The translations under genes were made by a program, and so were the position numbers. Below are positions 49,887-58,150 of a stretch of 64,000 nucleotides of DNA, piece by piece. Below the pieces are notes generated by a model that had not been told where the DNA came from, did not search any database, and saw only the letters and a program-made list of their open reading frames with translations. Source of the stretch: an uncultured Dokdonia sp. (GTDB lineage: Bacteria; Bacteroidota; Bacteroidia; Flavobacteriales; Flavobacteriaceae); NCBI RefSeq assembly GCF_947496725.1, contig NZ_CANMDS010000001.1, forward strand, positions 186,001 through 250,000, in the 5' to 3' direction. Positions within the stretch are counted from its first letter, which is position 1. Every line of letters starts with the position of its first letter.

Positions 49887-51008
49887 CTAATTTAACACTT
49901 GCTTAAGCTGTAACTTGTTGTCACTTTTATCAAAAGGTACAATAAAAGCTTCCTTATACCCCTTTGCTTTTGCATCTTTTAAAAATCTTCTAGCCAGTGT
50001 ATAATCTGAGGTTGCTTCATAAAAATATTTATAAAGCCTCCCATCTTTAATTCGGCTCACATTCTTAAGTCCCTTAAAATTGTAAGATTTAGTCTCAAGC
50101 TTGCGCTTACTTGCCGCTAGCTGTACTTTAAAAGTAACATCTATATAAACCTTAGATTTTTCAACACGCACAGGTTCATTAACCACAGGTGCATCTGCCG
50201 CTACGGTAATACTTTCTGTCGCTTGTATAGCCTTCTTATAATTAGTCACCGCGGTACTTATGGCCTTTGCCATCTTGACTCTCCCCGCGTTTGAGTTTAA
50301 AAATCTTCCCTCTTCATTGTTAGTAAGAAAGCCAGTCTCTACAAGTACGCTAGGCATTACAGACCTGTGCAGTACCCAGAAAGGGCCTTGCTTTACACCT
50401 CTACTACTTCTTCTCACGGCACTTGTAAATTCTTTTTCTATAAAACTCGCTAGATTTAAACTCTGGTCAAGATACTCCTCTTGCATAAGCTCTAGCCCTA
50501 TCATTGTTTCTGGTTTATTAGGATCAAAGCCAGCATAGCGCTCTTCATAATTATCTTCAAGAAGGATTACCGCATTTTCCTTTTTGGCAATGCGCATATT
50601 TTTTTCATTCTTATCGATACCCATTACAAACGTCTCTGTACCCTTTGCCTGGCTAGAGTGCGAGTTACAGTGTACACTTATAAAGAGATCTGCATTTGCT
50701 TCGTTTGCGATATCTGCTCTGGTTGCTAGTGGTATAAAGACATCCTTCTTTCTAGTATAGATAACTTCTACGTCTTTTTGCTTTTCAAGTTCGGCACCTA
50801 CGGCTAATACAATGTCTAGCGCAATATTTTTTTCATAATACCCGTTTCCACGGTTTCCGCTATCGTCACCACCGTGACCGGCATCAAGCACGACCTTAAA
50901 TTTCTTACTGGTTGAGGATGATTGCGCTTTCGCGAAAGCGCCATTAAGACAACTCCACACGAGTAGCCCAATTGTTAAATAAATCTTAAATGTGTCTTTT
51001 TTACGCAT
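49887..51008 (-). CDS. N-acetylmuramoyl-L-alanine amidase (Amidase_3)
   Basis: 373 residues from the ATG at 51008 (MRKKDTFKIYLTIGL); a TTG four codons upstream is less likely. Signal peptide ends GAFAKA, with the cleavage site encoded by palindrome copy 14. The catalytic zinc domain (about 38-265) shows VVLDAGHGGDDSGNRGNGY (first His), EKNIALDIV (Glu), FISVHCNSHSS (second His) and LVETGFLTN. It cleaves the amide between MurNAc and the stem peptide in cell division or wall turnover. The C-terminal 90 residues (VTFKVQLAASKRKLETKSYN) form an SPOR-like domain. First gene of the minus-strand operon, divergent from lptD. Confidence 0.93.
   Translation of the reverse strand: MRKKDTFKIYLTIGLLVWSCLNGAFAKAQSSSTSKKFKVVLDAGHGGDDSGNRGNGYYEKNIALDIVLAVGAELEKQKDVEVIYTRKKDVFIPLATRADIANEANADLFISVHCNSHSSQAKGTETFVMGIDKNEKNMRIAKKENAVILLEDNYEERYAGFDPNKPETMIGLELMQEEYLDQSLNLASFIEKEFTSAVRRSSRGVKQGPFWVLHRSVMPSVLVETGFLTNNEEGRFLNSNAGRVKMAKAISTAVTNYKKAIQATESITVAADAPVVNEPVRVEKSKVYIDVTFKVQLAASKRKLETKSYNFKGLKNVSRIKDGRLYKYFYEATSDYTLARRFLKDAKAKGYKEAFIVPFDKSDNKLQLKQVLN
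50925..50940. repeat. Dispersed palindrome, exact copy 14
   Basis: CGCTTTCGCGAAAGCG, exact, in the signal-peptide region of the amidase gene, read as AFAKA. Confidence 0.95.
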
Positions 51009-51137
51009 CCTTTGTATCAAATCTTACTCTTTTAAGCGTTAGGTATAAAATTAAACTCGTTTACTGATGTAACGTGCTGAATACGGGTGTTATTTTCAAA
51101 AAATATTTTCTAAGGCAAAAGCCGAAAAAAATATACG

Positions 51138-51145
51138 TAATTTTG
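51138..51145 (+). promoter_or_regulatory. Candidate -7 element for lptD
   Basis: TAATTTTG matches TAnnTTTG, 44 bases before the TTG start at 51190. No TTG at -33 was found. Confidence 0.4.
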
Positions 51146-51189
51146 GCACTTTAATTGATTGATATTCGCACAAAAATAGGCTAATCCCA

Positions 51190-53979
51190 TTGCAAACAAA
51201 AACTGGACTCCTTCTTATTATCTGCTCACTTTGCTTGCTGCCGCTTCTTACAGTAAATGCTCAGGACGTTCCATCCAAGAATGATGCCAGACGTGTACCG
51301 CCTCAAGACACCACGCTTATGCAGAGTGCTACAGAAGGCTTTAAGACGCTAAAAGCTCCTGTAGACACATTAACTACAAAAAACATTAGCGTAGAGGAGC
51401 TACTTATAAAACCTCAAGACTCTGTAAAGAAAAAACCAGAAACACTTACAGATAAGGTAACCTATAAAGCTACAGACTACCAGCGCATCTCACAGCGCAA
51501 AAAGAAAATATACCTATATAACGAGGCAGAGATTCTTTATGAGGATATGAAAATTAATGCCGGAGAGATCATACTTGACTATGAGTCTAACACGGTGTTT
51601 GCAAAAGGTATTAAAGACTCTGCTGGTAATTATTCTCAAATACCGGTCTTTATACAAGGCGTAAATGAGGTACAACCAGACTCTATAAAATTTAATTTTG
51701 ACACACAGCGCGCCCTCATCTATGGCTCACGCGTAGAAGGTGCTGGAGGGCAACAAATAAACCTCAAAGCCGAACGTAGTAAACGTGTAAACGACTCTGT
51801 GGTGTTTATGAGTAATGTAAAGATCACCACCTCAGAAGATCTAGACAATCCAGAATATTACTTTTATGCTAGGCGTGTAAAGTTTGTACCTGGTAAAAAG
51901 CTAGTTGCGGGTCTTACTAATATGTACATCGCAGATGTGCCTACACCCATCGGGATTCCTTTTGCTTTTTTCCCTATGGAAAAAGAGCGTAGTGTGTCTG
52001 GCTTTATTGTACCTGGTGTGGGTGAGAGTAATGAGCGTGGCTACTCTGTAACAGATGGTGGTTACTACTTCTCACTAAGCGATTATTTTAATCTTGCGCT
52101 TACAGGAGATTATTATACTAATGGTAGTTATGCCATACGAGCAGATACAGAATATAAACTGCGTTATAAATTTAACGGTCGTTTTAGTTTTAGCTCTGAG
52201 CGCATCCTTTTTAGTGAGCGAGGCTTACCAGACTTTTCTGAAACAAACACCTATAACATACGCTGGAACCACTCTCAAGACACAAAATCTAGTCCTAACA
52301 GTAGGTTTTCTGCCTCTGTAAACTTAGGTAGTAGTAACTTTTATAGACAATCGTTAAGTCAGGCAAACACGGGTAACTTTTTAAATAACAACTTTAGTTC
52401 TTCTGTGTCTTACTCACGTACCTTCCCAGGTACGGTACCTGTAAACCTTACGGTAGCAGCAACACACTCTCAAAACTCACAGACAGAGCAAATTACGATG
52501 TCGCTACCTACCACACAGCTTAACGTAGATAGAATCTACCCCTTTGCAGGTAAGTCTGGGTCCAAAAAAGGGCTTATTAAAAATGTAAATCTGAGCTATG
52601 CCCTACGAGCAGATAACCGTTTTAACACTACAGATGATGAATTTTTCACCTCAGAGATGTTTGAGAGCGCTCAGACAGGTATAAGACACAGCATCCCAAT
52701 CTCTACTAACTTTAAACTCTTTAACTACATAAGTGCCTCAGTAAATGGTAACTTTGAAGAGAGCTGGGTTTTTAAAACTATAGATCAGAGTTTTGATCAA
52801 GACACAAAAACAGTGGTACGCGATACCGTAAATGGTTTTGATGCCTACCGTACTTATAGAGGTGGTGTAAGCCTAGGGACAACTGTATATGGTACTTTTA
52901 ACTTTAAAGAAGGTAGTAAAATACAAACCATACGCCACGTGGTACGTCCTTCTATAGGGTGGTCATACACTCCTGCCTTTAGCCAGTTTTATGACACCTA
53001 TGAGCGCAATGACCCTAACGACCCATTGAGTGACGTTTTTGATGAGACTGTTGAGTACTCACGTTTTGATGGAGGTTTTTTTGGAGCACCTAGTAACCAG
53101 GTGTCTAACTCACTTTCTTTTAGTCTAGCAAATACACTTGAGGCTAAAGTGAGAAGCAAAGACAGCACAGCTACAGAGCCCCGTAAAATCAATCTTATAA
53201 ACAACCTTAACATAAGGACCTCTTATAATTTTGCCGCAGAAAGTCTCAGGCTTTCTCCTATAAATGTTAATGGCTCTATACCTATTATACAAGACAAGCT
53301 AGATATCAACTTTGGTGGAAATCTAGATATCTATGCGCTTAACAGTTCTAATCAAAGAATAGATAAGCTCAACATAAATAATGGTGGTAGCCTTTTTAGA
53401 CTTACTTCTGGGCAAGCGAGTTTTGGTTACAGTTTTTCAAGTAGAGACTTTGAGAAAGGTGGTAAAAAAGATCCCGGTCGCAATACAGATCGTACAGAAA
53501 ACTCAACCTTTGCTGGTGGTGGCCGTCCAGATGACTTACTGGGTCAAGGAGTAGATATTACCGGAAATAGAAATGCCGGAAGAGATGAACCAGATGAAGA
53601 TGAGGAAGAAAAAGAAGTAGAATTCTACACCTTTAAAGTGCCGTGGAATTTACGTTTTGGCTATCAAGTAGGTTATGCAAATAATGCTAGACAAGACCAG
53701 ATAAGCACCCACTCTATTGTAATAAGTGGTGATATAAAACTAGGCAACCGCTGGACCGTAGGAGGATCTACTGGGTATGACCTTGCAAACCCTGGTATTA
53801 CATACACCTCACTTAACTTTGCAAGAGATCTTGAGAGTTGGAATATGCGCTTTAGCTGGGTACCACCTGTAAATAATGACCTGAGTAGAACCTCGTGGAA
53901 TTTCTTTATTGGGATTACCGGTAACCTGCTTAGTGATATAAAATATGACAAACGCCGTACCCCAGACCAGCAATTATAA
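51190..53979 (+). CDS. lptD: LPS-assembly protein LptD (OstA-like)
   Basis: 929 residues from a TTG start at 51190; a stop lies nine codons upstream and no ATG is available, and the start gives the signal QTKTGLLLIICSLCLLPLLT with cleavage after VNAQ. The N-terminal LptA-like OstA region (about 90-260: IYLYNEAEILYEDMKINAG, VFMSNVKITTSEDLDNPEYY) is followed by a large barrel with many aromatic-ended strands (FSFSSERILF, RFSASVNLGSSNFY, FGYSFSSRDF). LptD inserts LPS into the outer leaflet. It is divergent from the amidase operon by about 180 bases. It is full length for the Bacteroidota type. Confidence 0.92.
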   Translation: MQTKTGLLLIICSLCLLPLLTVNAQDVPSKNDARRVPPQDTTLMQSATEGFKTLKAPVDTLTTKNISVEELLIKPQDSVKKKPETLTDKVTYKATDYQRISQRKKKIYLYNEAEILYEDMKINAGEIILDYESNTVFAKGIKDSAGNYSQIPVFIQGVNEVQPDSIKFNFDTQRALIYGSRVEGAGGQQINLKAERSKRVNDSVVFMSNVKITTSEDLDNPEYYFYARRVKFVPGKKLVAGLTNMYIADVPTPIGIPFAFFPMEKERSVSGFIVPGVGESNERGYSVTDGGYYFSLSDYFNLALTGDYYTNGSYAIRADTEYKLRYKFNGRFSFSSERILFSERGLPDFSETNTYNIRWNHSQDTKSSPNSRFSASVNLGSSNFYRQSLSQANTGNFLNNNFSSSVSYSRTFPGTVPVNLTVAATHSQNSQTEQITMSLPTTQLNVDRIYPFAGKSGSKKGLIKNVNLSYALRADNRFNTTDDEFFTSEMFESAQTGIRHSIPISTNFKLFNYISASVNGNFEESWVFKTIDQSFDQDTKTVVRDTVNGFDAYRTYRGGVSLGTTVYGTFNFKEGSKIQTIRHVVRPSIGWSYTPAFSQFYDTYERNDPNDPLSDVFDETVEYSRFDGGFFGAPSNQVSNSLSFSLANTLEAKVRSKDSTATEPRKINLINNLNIRTSYNFAAESLRLSPINVNGSIPIIQDKLDINFGGNLDIYALNSSNQRIDKLNINNGGSLFRLTSGQASFGYSFSSRDFEKGGKKDPGRNTDRTENSTFAGGGRPDDLLGQGVDITGNRNAGRDEPDEDEEEKEVEFYTFKVPWNLRFGYQVGYANNARQDQISTHSIVISGDIKLGNRWTVGGSTGYDLANPGITYTSLNFARDLESWNMRFSWVPPVNNDLSRTSWNFFIGITGNLLSDIKYDKRRTPDQQL

Positions 53980-53997
53980 TAGAGATAGTAGTAATTA

Positions 53998-54013
53998 CGC
54001 TTTCGCGAAAGCA
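53998..54013. repeat. Dispersed palindrome, copy 15 (one mismatch)
   Basis: CGCTTTCGCGAAAGCA: the last base differs. It lies in the 51-base gap between lptD and ridA. Confidence 0.85.
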
Positions 54014-54030
54014 TACTAAAAACCATACTA

Positions 54031-54411
54031 ATGAAAAAAATAATCACAACTTCAAACGCCCCAGCACCTATAGGACCGTACAATCAAGCAACCCTTGTAA
54101 ACGGAATGTTATATACTAGCGGACAGATTGCCATCATACCAGCAACTGGCGAATTTTTTAAAGGAAGTATAGAAGAGGAAACTGAGCTTGTAATGCAAAG
54201 TGTAAAAGCGATTCTTACCGAAGCGGGAATGACTTTTGAAAATGTGGTAAAGACTTCCATCTTTATAAGTGATATGGAAAACTTTGGGAAGATAAACAGT
54301 GTGTATGGTAAGTACTTTAACGAGGCAACAGCTCCTGCTAGAGAAACCGTAGAAGTGGCAAACCTACCTAAATACGTAAATGTAGAAATAAGCGTAATCG
54401 CCGCCGAATAA
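54031..54411 (+). CDS. ridA: RidA-family enamine/imine deaminase
   Basis: 126 residues, the usual size. It hydrolyses reactive enamines and imines such as 2-aminoacrylate. Signatures are APAPIGPYNQATLVNGMLYT, ILTEAGMTFENVVKTSIFIS and APARETVEVANLPKYVNVEI, which holds the Arg of the active site (about 105). Trimeric cytosolic enzyme. It follows lptD by 51 bases with a palindrome copy between, so it may be read from the same transcript. It converges on holA with 14 bases between stops. Confidence 0.95.
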   Translation: MKKIITTSNAPAPIGPYNQATLVNGMLYTSGQIAIIPATGEFFKGSIEEETELVMQSVKAILTEAGMTFENVVKTSIFISDMENFGKINSVYGKYFNEATAPARETVEVANLPKYVNVEISVIAAE

Positions 54412-54425
54412 TAGGTGTCTAGTCC

Positions 54426-55430
54426 TTAGTTCATAATCTTTACGAGCAGTTCTTTGAGTAAATCATTACTTGCAAAGGCACTTGCTCCTACTCCTTTACT
54501 TTTTACATCTACCTCTCTTATGAGGGCGATACAGGCGCTCACCTTTTTCATAGGGTAGTTACGAGCGGCGGTGATGTACTCACCTACAAAAAAGGGAGAT
54601 ACTCCTAGCGTTTTTGCCACTGTAGCTTTATCCTTTTGCGGTAAGCCGTGATATTTTAGTATACTTGAGAAAAGGCTAAAAAGTTGCCCCACGGTAAGTA
54701 CTAGCGGGTTATCTTTTGGGTTTTGTGTAAAGTACTGTGCGATGCGCTGTGCTTTTACGACATCTTTTTCTGAGATAGCTTTACGAAGCTCAAAAATATT
54801 AAAGTCCTTACTTATACCTATGTTCTCCTCTATAGCCTTTGGGGTAATCTCACTCCCTTTAGGTAAAATAAGCATCAGTTTATTGAGCTCATTTACTACT
54901 TTACTTAAATCATTACCTAGGTAATCTACTAGCATTTGTGCTGCCTTAGGCTGTATGTGGTAGCCTTCATCTATTAGTACACGGCGCAGCCAGTCACCTA
55001 CTTGGTTTTCATAAAGCTTCTTGCTTTCATAATGCACTCCGTGCGTTTTAAGTGCTTTTGAGAGTCCTTTGCGCTTGTCTAGTTTCTTATACTTATAAGC
55101 CACTACCAGCACTGTAGTAGGCTGCGGATTTTTTACATAATCTGCAAGCTTTTCTATTGTACGAGAGAGGTCTTGTGCTTCTTTTACAATCACCACCTGT
55201 CGCTCTGCCATCATAGGGTATCGCTTTGCATTGCTCACAATATCTTCTATAGAGACATCACGACCATAAAGTACTACTTGATTAAATCCTTTTTCGGCTT
55301 CATCAAGGAGGTTATGCTCTATGTAATCTGTGATTTGATCTATAAAATAGGGTTCCTCTCCACTTAAAAAATAGATAGGTTTTATGATCCCATTTTTAAT
55401 ATCGTCTACTATGTTTTTTGCGTGCTTCAC
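54426..55430 (-). CDS. holA: DNA polymerase III subunit delta
   Basis: 334 residues from a GTG at 55430 (VKHAKNIVDDIKNGIIKPIY), which matches the start of homologues; a longer frame begins at a TTG at 55472 but overlaps the divergent gene. The delta subunit is part of the clamp loader and opens the sliding clamp. Visible parts are FLSGEEPYFIDQITDYI (N-terminal domain), RYPMMAERQVVIVKEAQDLS, VVAYKYKKLDKRK and the C-terminal collar helices (NPLVLTVGQLFSLFSSILKY). Walker A is not kept, as is normal for delta. Confidence 0.92.
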   Translation of the reverse strand: MKHAKNIVDDIKNGIIKPIYFLSGEEPYFIDQITDYIEHNLLDEAEKGFNQVVLYGRDVSIEDIVSNAKRYPMMAERQVVIVKEAQDLSRTIEKLADYVKNPQPTTVLVVAYKYKKLDKRKGLSKALKTHGVHYESKKLYENQVGDWLRRVLIDEGYHIQPKAAQMLVDYLGNDLSKVVNELNKLMLILPKGSEITPKAIEENIGISKDFNIFELRKAISEKDVVKAQRIAQYFTQNPKDNPLVLTVGQLFSLFSSILKYHGLPQKDKATVAKTLGVSPFFVGEYITAARNYPMKKVSACIALIREVDVKSKGVGASAFASNDLLKELLVKIMN

Positions 55431-55466
55431 CTTTGGCTTTTCCCGTAGAACTCGTACTATTGTGGT

Positions 55467-55910
55467 ATGCAACAGCTCTCTTTTCCTGCATACTCCTTTA
55501 GGCTCAAAAATAGCGAAAACAAACCGTATATATTTGACCTCATACGCAAAAAATTCTTGGTATTAACTCCAGAAGAATGGGTGCGACAGCACGTACTACA
55601 ATGGTTAACAAACGATAAGGGATATCCCATAAGTCTCATTAATGTAGAAAAAGAGATACGCGTAGGAAATACCCGTAAACGCTATGACATTGTGGTTTTT
55701 AAACCAGATGGATCTCTGTATATTATAGTAGAGTGCAAAGCGCCAAAGGTGCAAATCACTCAAGCTACTTTTGACCAGATAGCCAGGTATAATCTGGAGT
55801 TGCAAGCAGACCTGCTTATGGTTACAAATGGTCTCTCACATTACTATTGTAAAGTAGATGCTACCGCAGAGCGTTATGACTTTTTAAGAGAACTACCAGA
55901 TTATAAATAA
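55467..55910 (+). CDS. Stand-alone HsdR N-terminal-like PD-(D/E)xK nuclease-domain protein
   Basis: 147 residues consisting only of the HSDR_N domain that opens type I restriction R subunits. The PD-(D/E)xK site reads YDIVVFKPDGSLYIIVECKAP with Asp74, Glu89 and Lys91; EKEIRVGNTRKRYD and QITQATFDQIARYN fit the family. No HsdM, HsdS or helicase gene is near, so this is not part of a complete type I system. The gene is divergent from holA, a pairing I recall from other Bacteroidota, and may belong to DNA maintenance. Activity is unproven. Confidence 0.88.
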   Translation: MQQLSFPAYSFRLKNSENKPYIFDLIRKKFLVLTPEEWVRQHVLQWLTNDKGYPISLINVEKEIRVGNTRKRYDIVVFKPDGSLYIIVECKAPKVQITQATFDQIARYNLELQADLLMVTNGLSHYYCKVDATAERYDFLRELPDYK

Positions 55911-55927
55911 CATAATGGACTTTATTG

Positions 55928-55943
55928 CGCTTTCGCGAAAGCG
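55928..55943. repeat. Dispersed palindrome, exact copy 16
   Basis: CGCTTTCGCGAAAGCG, exact, in the 63-base gap between the HsdR_N-like gene and the GT2 gene. Confidence 0.95.
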
Positions 55944-55973
55944 TATTAACATAAAAAAGCTTTTATTTGCACC

Positions 55974-56963
55974 GTGAAAATTGCAATCGTCATCCTCAAC
56001 TGGAATGGTAAATCGCTACTAGAACGATTTTTACCTTCTGTAGTATCCCATAGTCCAAACGCTGAAATATATGTCGCAGATAATGCGAGTACAGATACTT
56101 CTGTTGCTTATGTTCAAGAGCAATTTAAGGAGGTTAAGATTATACAAAACTCAGAAAATGGTGGCTATGCAAAAGGCTATAATGATGCATTAAAGCATAT
56201 TATGGCAGACATCTATGTACTGCTTAACAGCGACGTACAAGTTACCGAAGGCTGGCTAGAACCTGTGATTGCATTATTTGATAATCCGCTAGTAGGTGCT
56301 GTACAACCTAAAATAAAAGACCTTAAGAAACCTACACACTTTGAGTATGCTGGTGCGGCCGGAGGCTATCTAGATGCTTTTGGTTATCCATTTTGTCGCG
56401 GGCGTATTTTTGATACCTGTGAAGAAGATACGGGTCAATATAATGACACAAGGGAGGTACAGTGGGCAAGCGGAGCTTGTCTTTTTGTAAGAGCACCCTA
56501 CTTCTGGCAAGTAGGAGCGCTAGACGAAACTTTTTTTGCACATCAAGAAGAGATAGATCTTTGCTGGCGTTTACGTAATATGGGATATCAAGTACTAGCG
56601 AGTGGTGCTAGTGAAGTATTGCATCTAGGTGGCGCTACACTTCCATCAGAAAATCCTAAGAAGACATTTTATAATTTTAGGAATACCTTGTTTAATGTGA
56701 TGAAGAATGTAAAGGGAATAAGAGCTTTCTTTATCGTCTTTGCACGACTTATACTTGACGGTATTGCTGGTCTTAAATACCTTTTTGCAGGAAAGCCCAA
56801 GCATTTACTTGCCATTGTAAAAGCGCACTTTAATTTTTATTACCACTTACCATCATTACTGGTTAACCGCATGACACTCAAGCATCCTACTCCCTACGCG
56901 CAGACCTTCTCAATAGTATGGAAGTACTTTGTTCAAAAAAAGCAGTACTTTAAGGACCTGTAA
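55974..56963 (+). CDS. GT2 glycosyltransferase (rhamnosyltransferase-like)
   Basis: 329 residues from a GTG start (KIAIVILNWNGKSLLERFLP), the usual N-terminus. The GT-A domain carries VADNASTDTS, NGGYAKGYNDALK, YVLLNSDVQV (the DxD-like motif is NSDV) and DETFFAHQEEIDLCWRLRNMG with the likely catalytic acid. The C-terminal helical part (about 230-300) may contact the membrane. This is the WcaA/RfbF-type branch that adds sugars to LPS or capsular chains. It follows the HsdR_N-like gene; no operon partners are clear. Confidence 0.92.
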   Translation: MKIAIVILNWNGKSLLERFLPSVVSHSPNAEIYVADNASTDTSVAYVQEQFKEVKIIQNSENGGYAKGYNDALKHIMADIYVLLNSDVQVTEGWLEPVIALFDNPLVGAVQPKIKDLKKPTHFEYAGAAGGYLDAFGYPFCRGRIFDTCEEDTGQYNDTREVQWASGACLFVRAPYFWQVGALDETFFAHQEEIDLCWRLRNMGYQVLASGASEVLHLGGATLPSENPKKTFYNFRNTLFNVMKNVKGIRAFFIVFARLILDGIAGLKYLFAGKPKHLLAIVKAHFNFYYHLPSLLVNRMTLKHPTPYAQTFSIVWKYFVQKKQYFKDL

Positions 56964-57045
56964 GAAATCTATAAATATGTGTTAACGATGATCCACAAGC
57001 AAGTGGGTTTCGTACATTTATAAACATTTTAAAGTTAAACAACCT

Positions 57046-57909
57046 ATGAAACGATTATTGATTGCTGGTATAGCTAGCACTTTACTCTTAACTTCTTGCG
57101 TTTCTAAAAAAGAATATGCTGCGCTAGAAGCGAGACAGCAAGAAACTCAAGACCTTTTAAACTCTGCTACGGTTAAGCTCAACGCTTGCCTTGAAGAAAA
57201 AGCAAGTGCAACCACTCGTGTAAAATCACTTGAGGAGCGAGTTGCCGAAATGAGAAATGACAAGAATGAACTTATACAAAGTTCTAAAGACCTTACGGTT
57301 CTTACTAAGCAGGGCGCTGTAAATCTTGAGAAGTCACTTGAGAGCCTTAAAGAAAAGGATCTTAAAATTAATAGACTACAAGATGCCCTTACTAAAAAGG
57401 ATAGTGTAACTCTTGCTCTAGTAACTAGTCTTAAACGTGAGGTAGGTATCAATGATCAAGATATTGAGATTAATGTAGAGAAAGGTGTGGTATTTATATC
57501 ACTATCTGATAAAGTACTCTTTAAGAGTGGTAGTTACCAGATTACTTCTAGAGCAGAAGAGATACTAGGTAAAGTTGCTACTGTTATAAATGGTAAGCCA
57601 GACTTTGAAGCGCTAGTAGAAGGTCATACAGATGATGTACCTTATAATAGAGGTGTCCTCATAGATAACTGGGATCTAAGTGCAAAAAGAGCAACTGCTA
57701 TTGTACGTAAGCTTGTTGAGCTAGGTGCAAACCCTGCACAACTTATTGCAGCTGGACGAAGTGAGTTTGTACCACTTGTACCTAATGACACTCCAGAAAA
57801 TAAATCTACAAACAGAAGAACGAAGATTTATGTACTTCCTAAGATTGATCAATTTTATAATATGATTGAGCAGGAAATGAAAAATATGTCTGAAGAAGAA
57901 GGGAACTAA
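57046..57909 (+). CDS. OmpA-family lipoprotein
   Basis: 287 residues. Lipoprotein signal MKRLLIAGIASTLLLTSC followed by a long coiled coil (about 25-125, heptads with ARQQETQDLLNSATVKLNAC) and a C-terminal OmpA-like domain (about 150-270). The latter holds VLFKSGSYQITSRAEEILG, VEGHTDDVPYN with the conserved Asp, LSAKRATAIVRKL and RSEFVPLVPNDT then NRRTKIYVLP. It anchors the outer membrane to peptidoglycan. It is followed by a strong terminator, so it is a single transcription unit. Confidence 0.94.
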   Translation: MKRLLIAGIASTLLLTSCVSKKEYAALEARQQETQDLLNSATVKLNACLEEKASATTRVKSLEERVAEMRNDKNELIQSSKDLTVLTKQGAVNLEKSLESLKEKDLKINRLQDALTKKDSVTLALVTSLKREVGINDQDIEINVEKGVVFISLSDKVLFKSGSYQITSRAEEILGKVATVINGKPDFEALVEGHTDDVPYNRGVLIDNWDLSAKRATAIVRKLVELGANPAQLIAAGRSEFVPLVPNDTPENKSTNRRTKIYVLPKIDQFYNMIEQEMKNMSEEEGN

Positions 57910-57937
57910 TCCCAATCTATTTTAACAAGATTTGACT

Positions 57938-57967
57938 AAAGGTTACCGTTTAACGGTAACCTTTTTT
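57938..57967 (+). terminator. Terminator of the OmpA lipoprotein gene
   Basis: AAAGGTTACCGTT (57938-57950) pairs with AACGGTAACCTTT (57952-57964), with Ts continuing to 57967. The stem is strong and the loop is formed by its central bases. Confidence 0.9.
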
Positions 57968-58021
57968 CGTTCATATACACAATTCTGACTCGACGAAAGA
58001 CACGCCGAACTACCAAAACAC

Positions 58022-58110
58022 CGATTAAATACACAAATTACACGATTAAATGTTAAAAAATCGTGTATTTCGTCGATAATCGAGAAAATAGTGTTGTTTA
58101 CCGATTAAAT
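58022..58110 (+). promoter_or_regulatory. Operator-like repeats in the LRR gene promoter region
   Basis: CGATTAAAT occurs three times, at 58022-58030, 58043-58051 and 58102-58110; the third lies between the -33 and -7 elements. Two palindromes lie among them: TACACGATT/AATCGTGTA (58039-58047 and 58059-58067) and TCGATAATCGA (58073-58083). The layout suggests control by a repressor or by several dimers. Confidence 0.55.
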
Positions 58111-58123
58111 GCTCTTACATTTG
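58094..58123 (+). promoter_or_regulatory. Bacteroidota promoter of the LRR gene
   Basis: TTG (58094-58096), 19 bases, then TACATTTG (58116-58123), a full match to TTG-N19-TAnnTTTG. The transcript should start near 58130, so the ATG at 58109 cannot be used and translation starts at 58151. Confidence 0.8.
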
Positions 58124-58150
58124 AATAACCCAATCATAAACAAGAGAACT

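Noticed and set aside
55467-55910. A type I restriction-modification system
   Set aside because: Only the HsdR N-terminal domain is present; no HsdM, HsdS or motor domain is encoded around it.
58109-58150. Upstream ATG for the LRR protein
   Set aside because: It lies before the expected transcript start set by the promoter at 58094-58123 and would mask the signal peptide.
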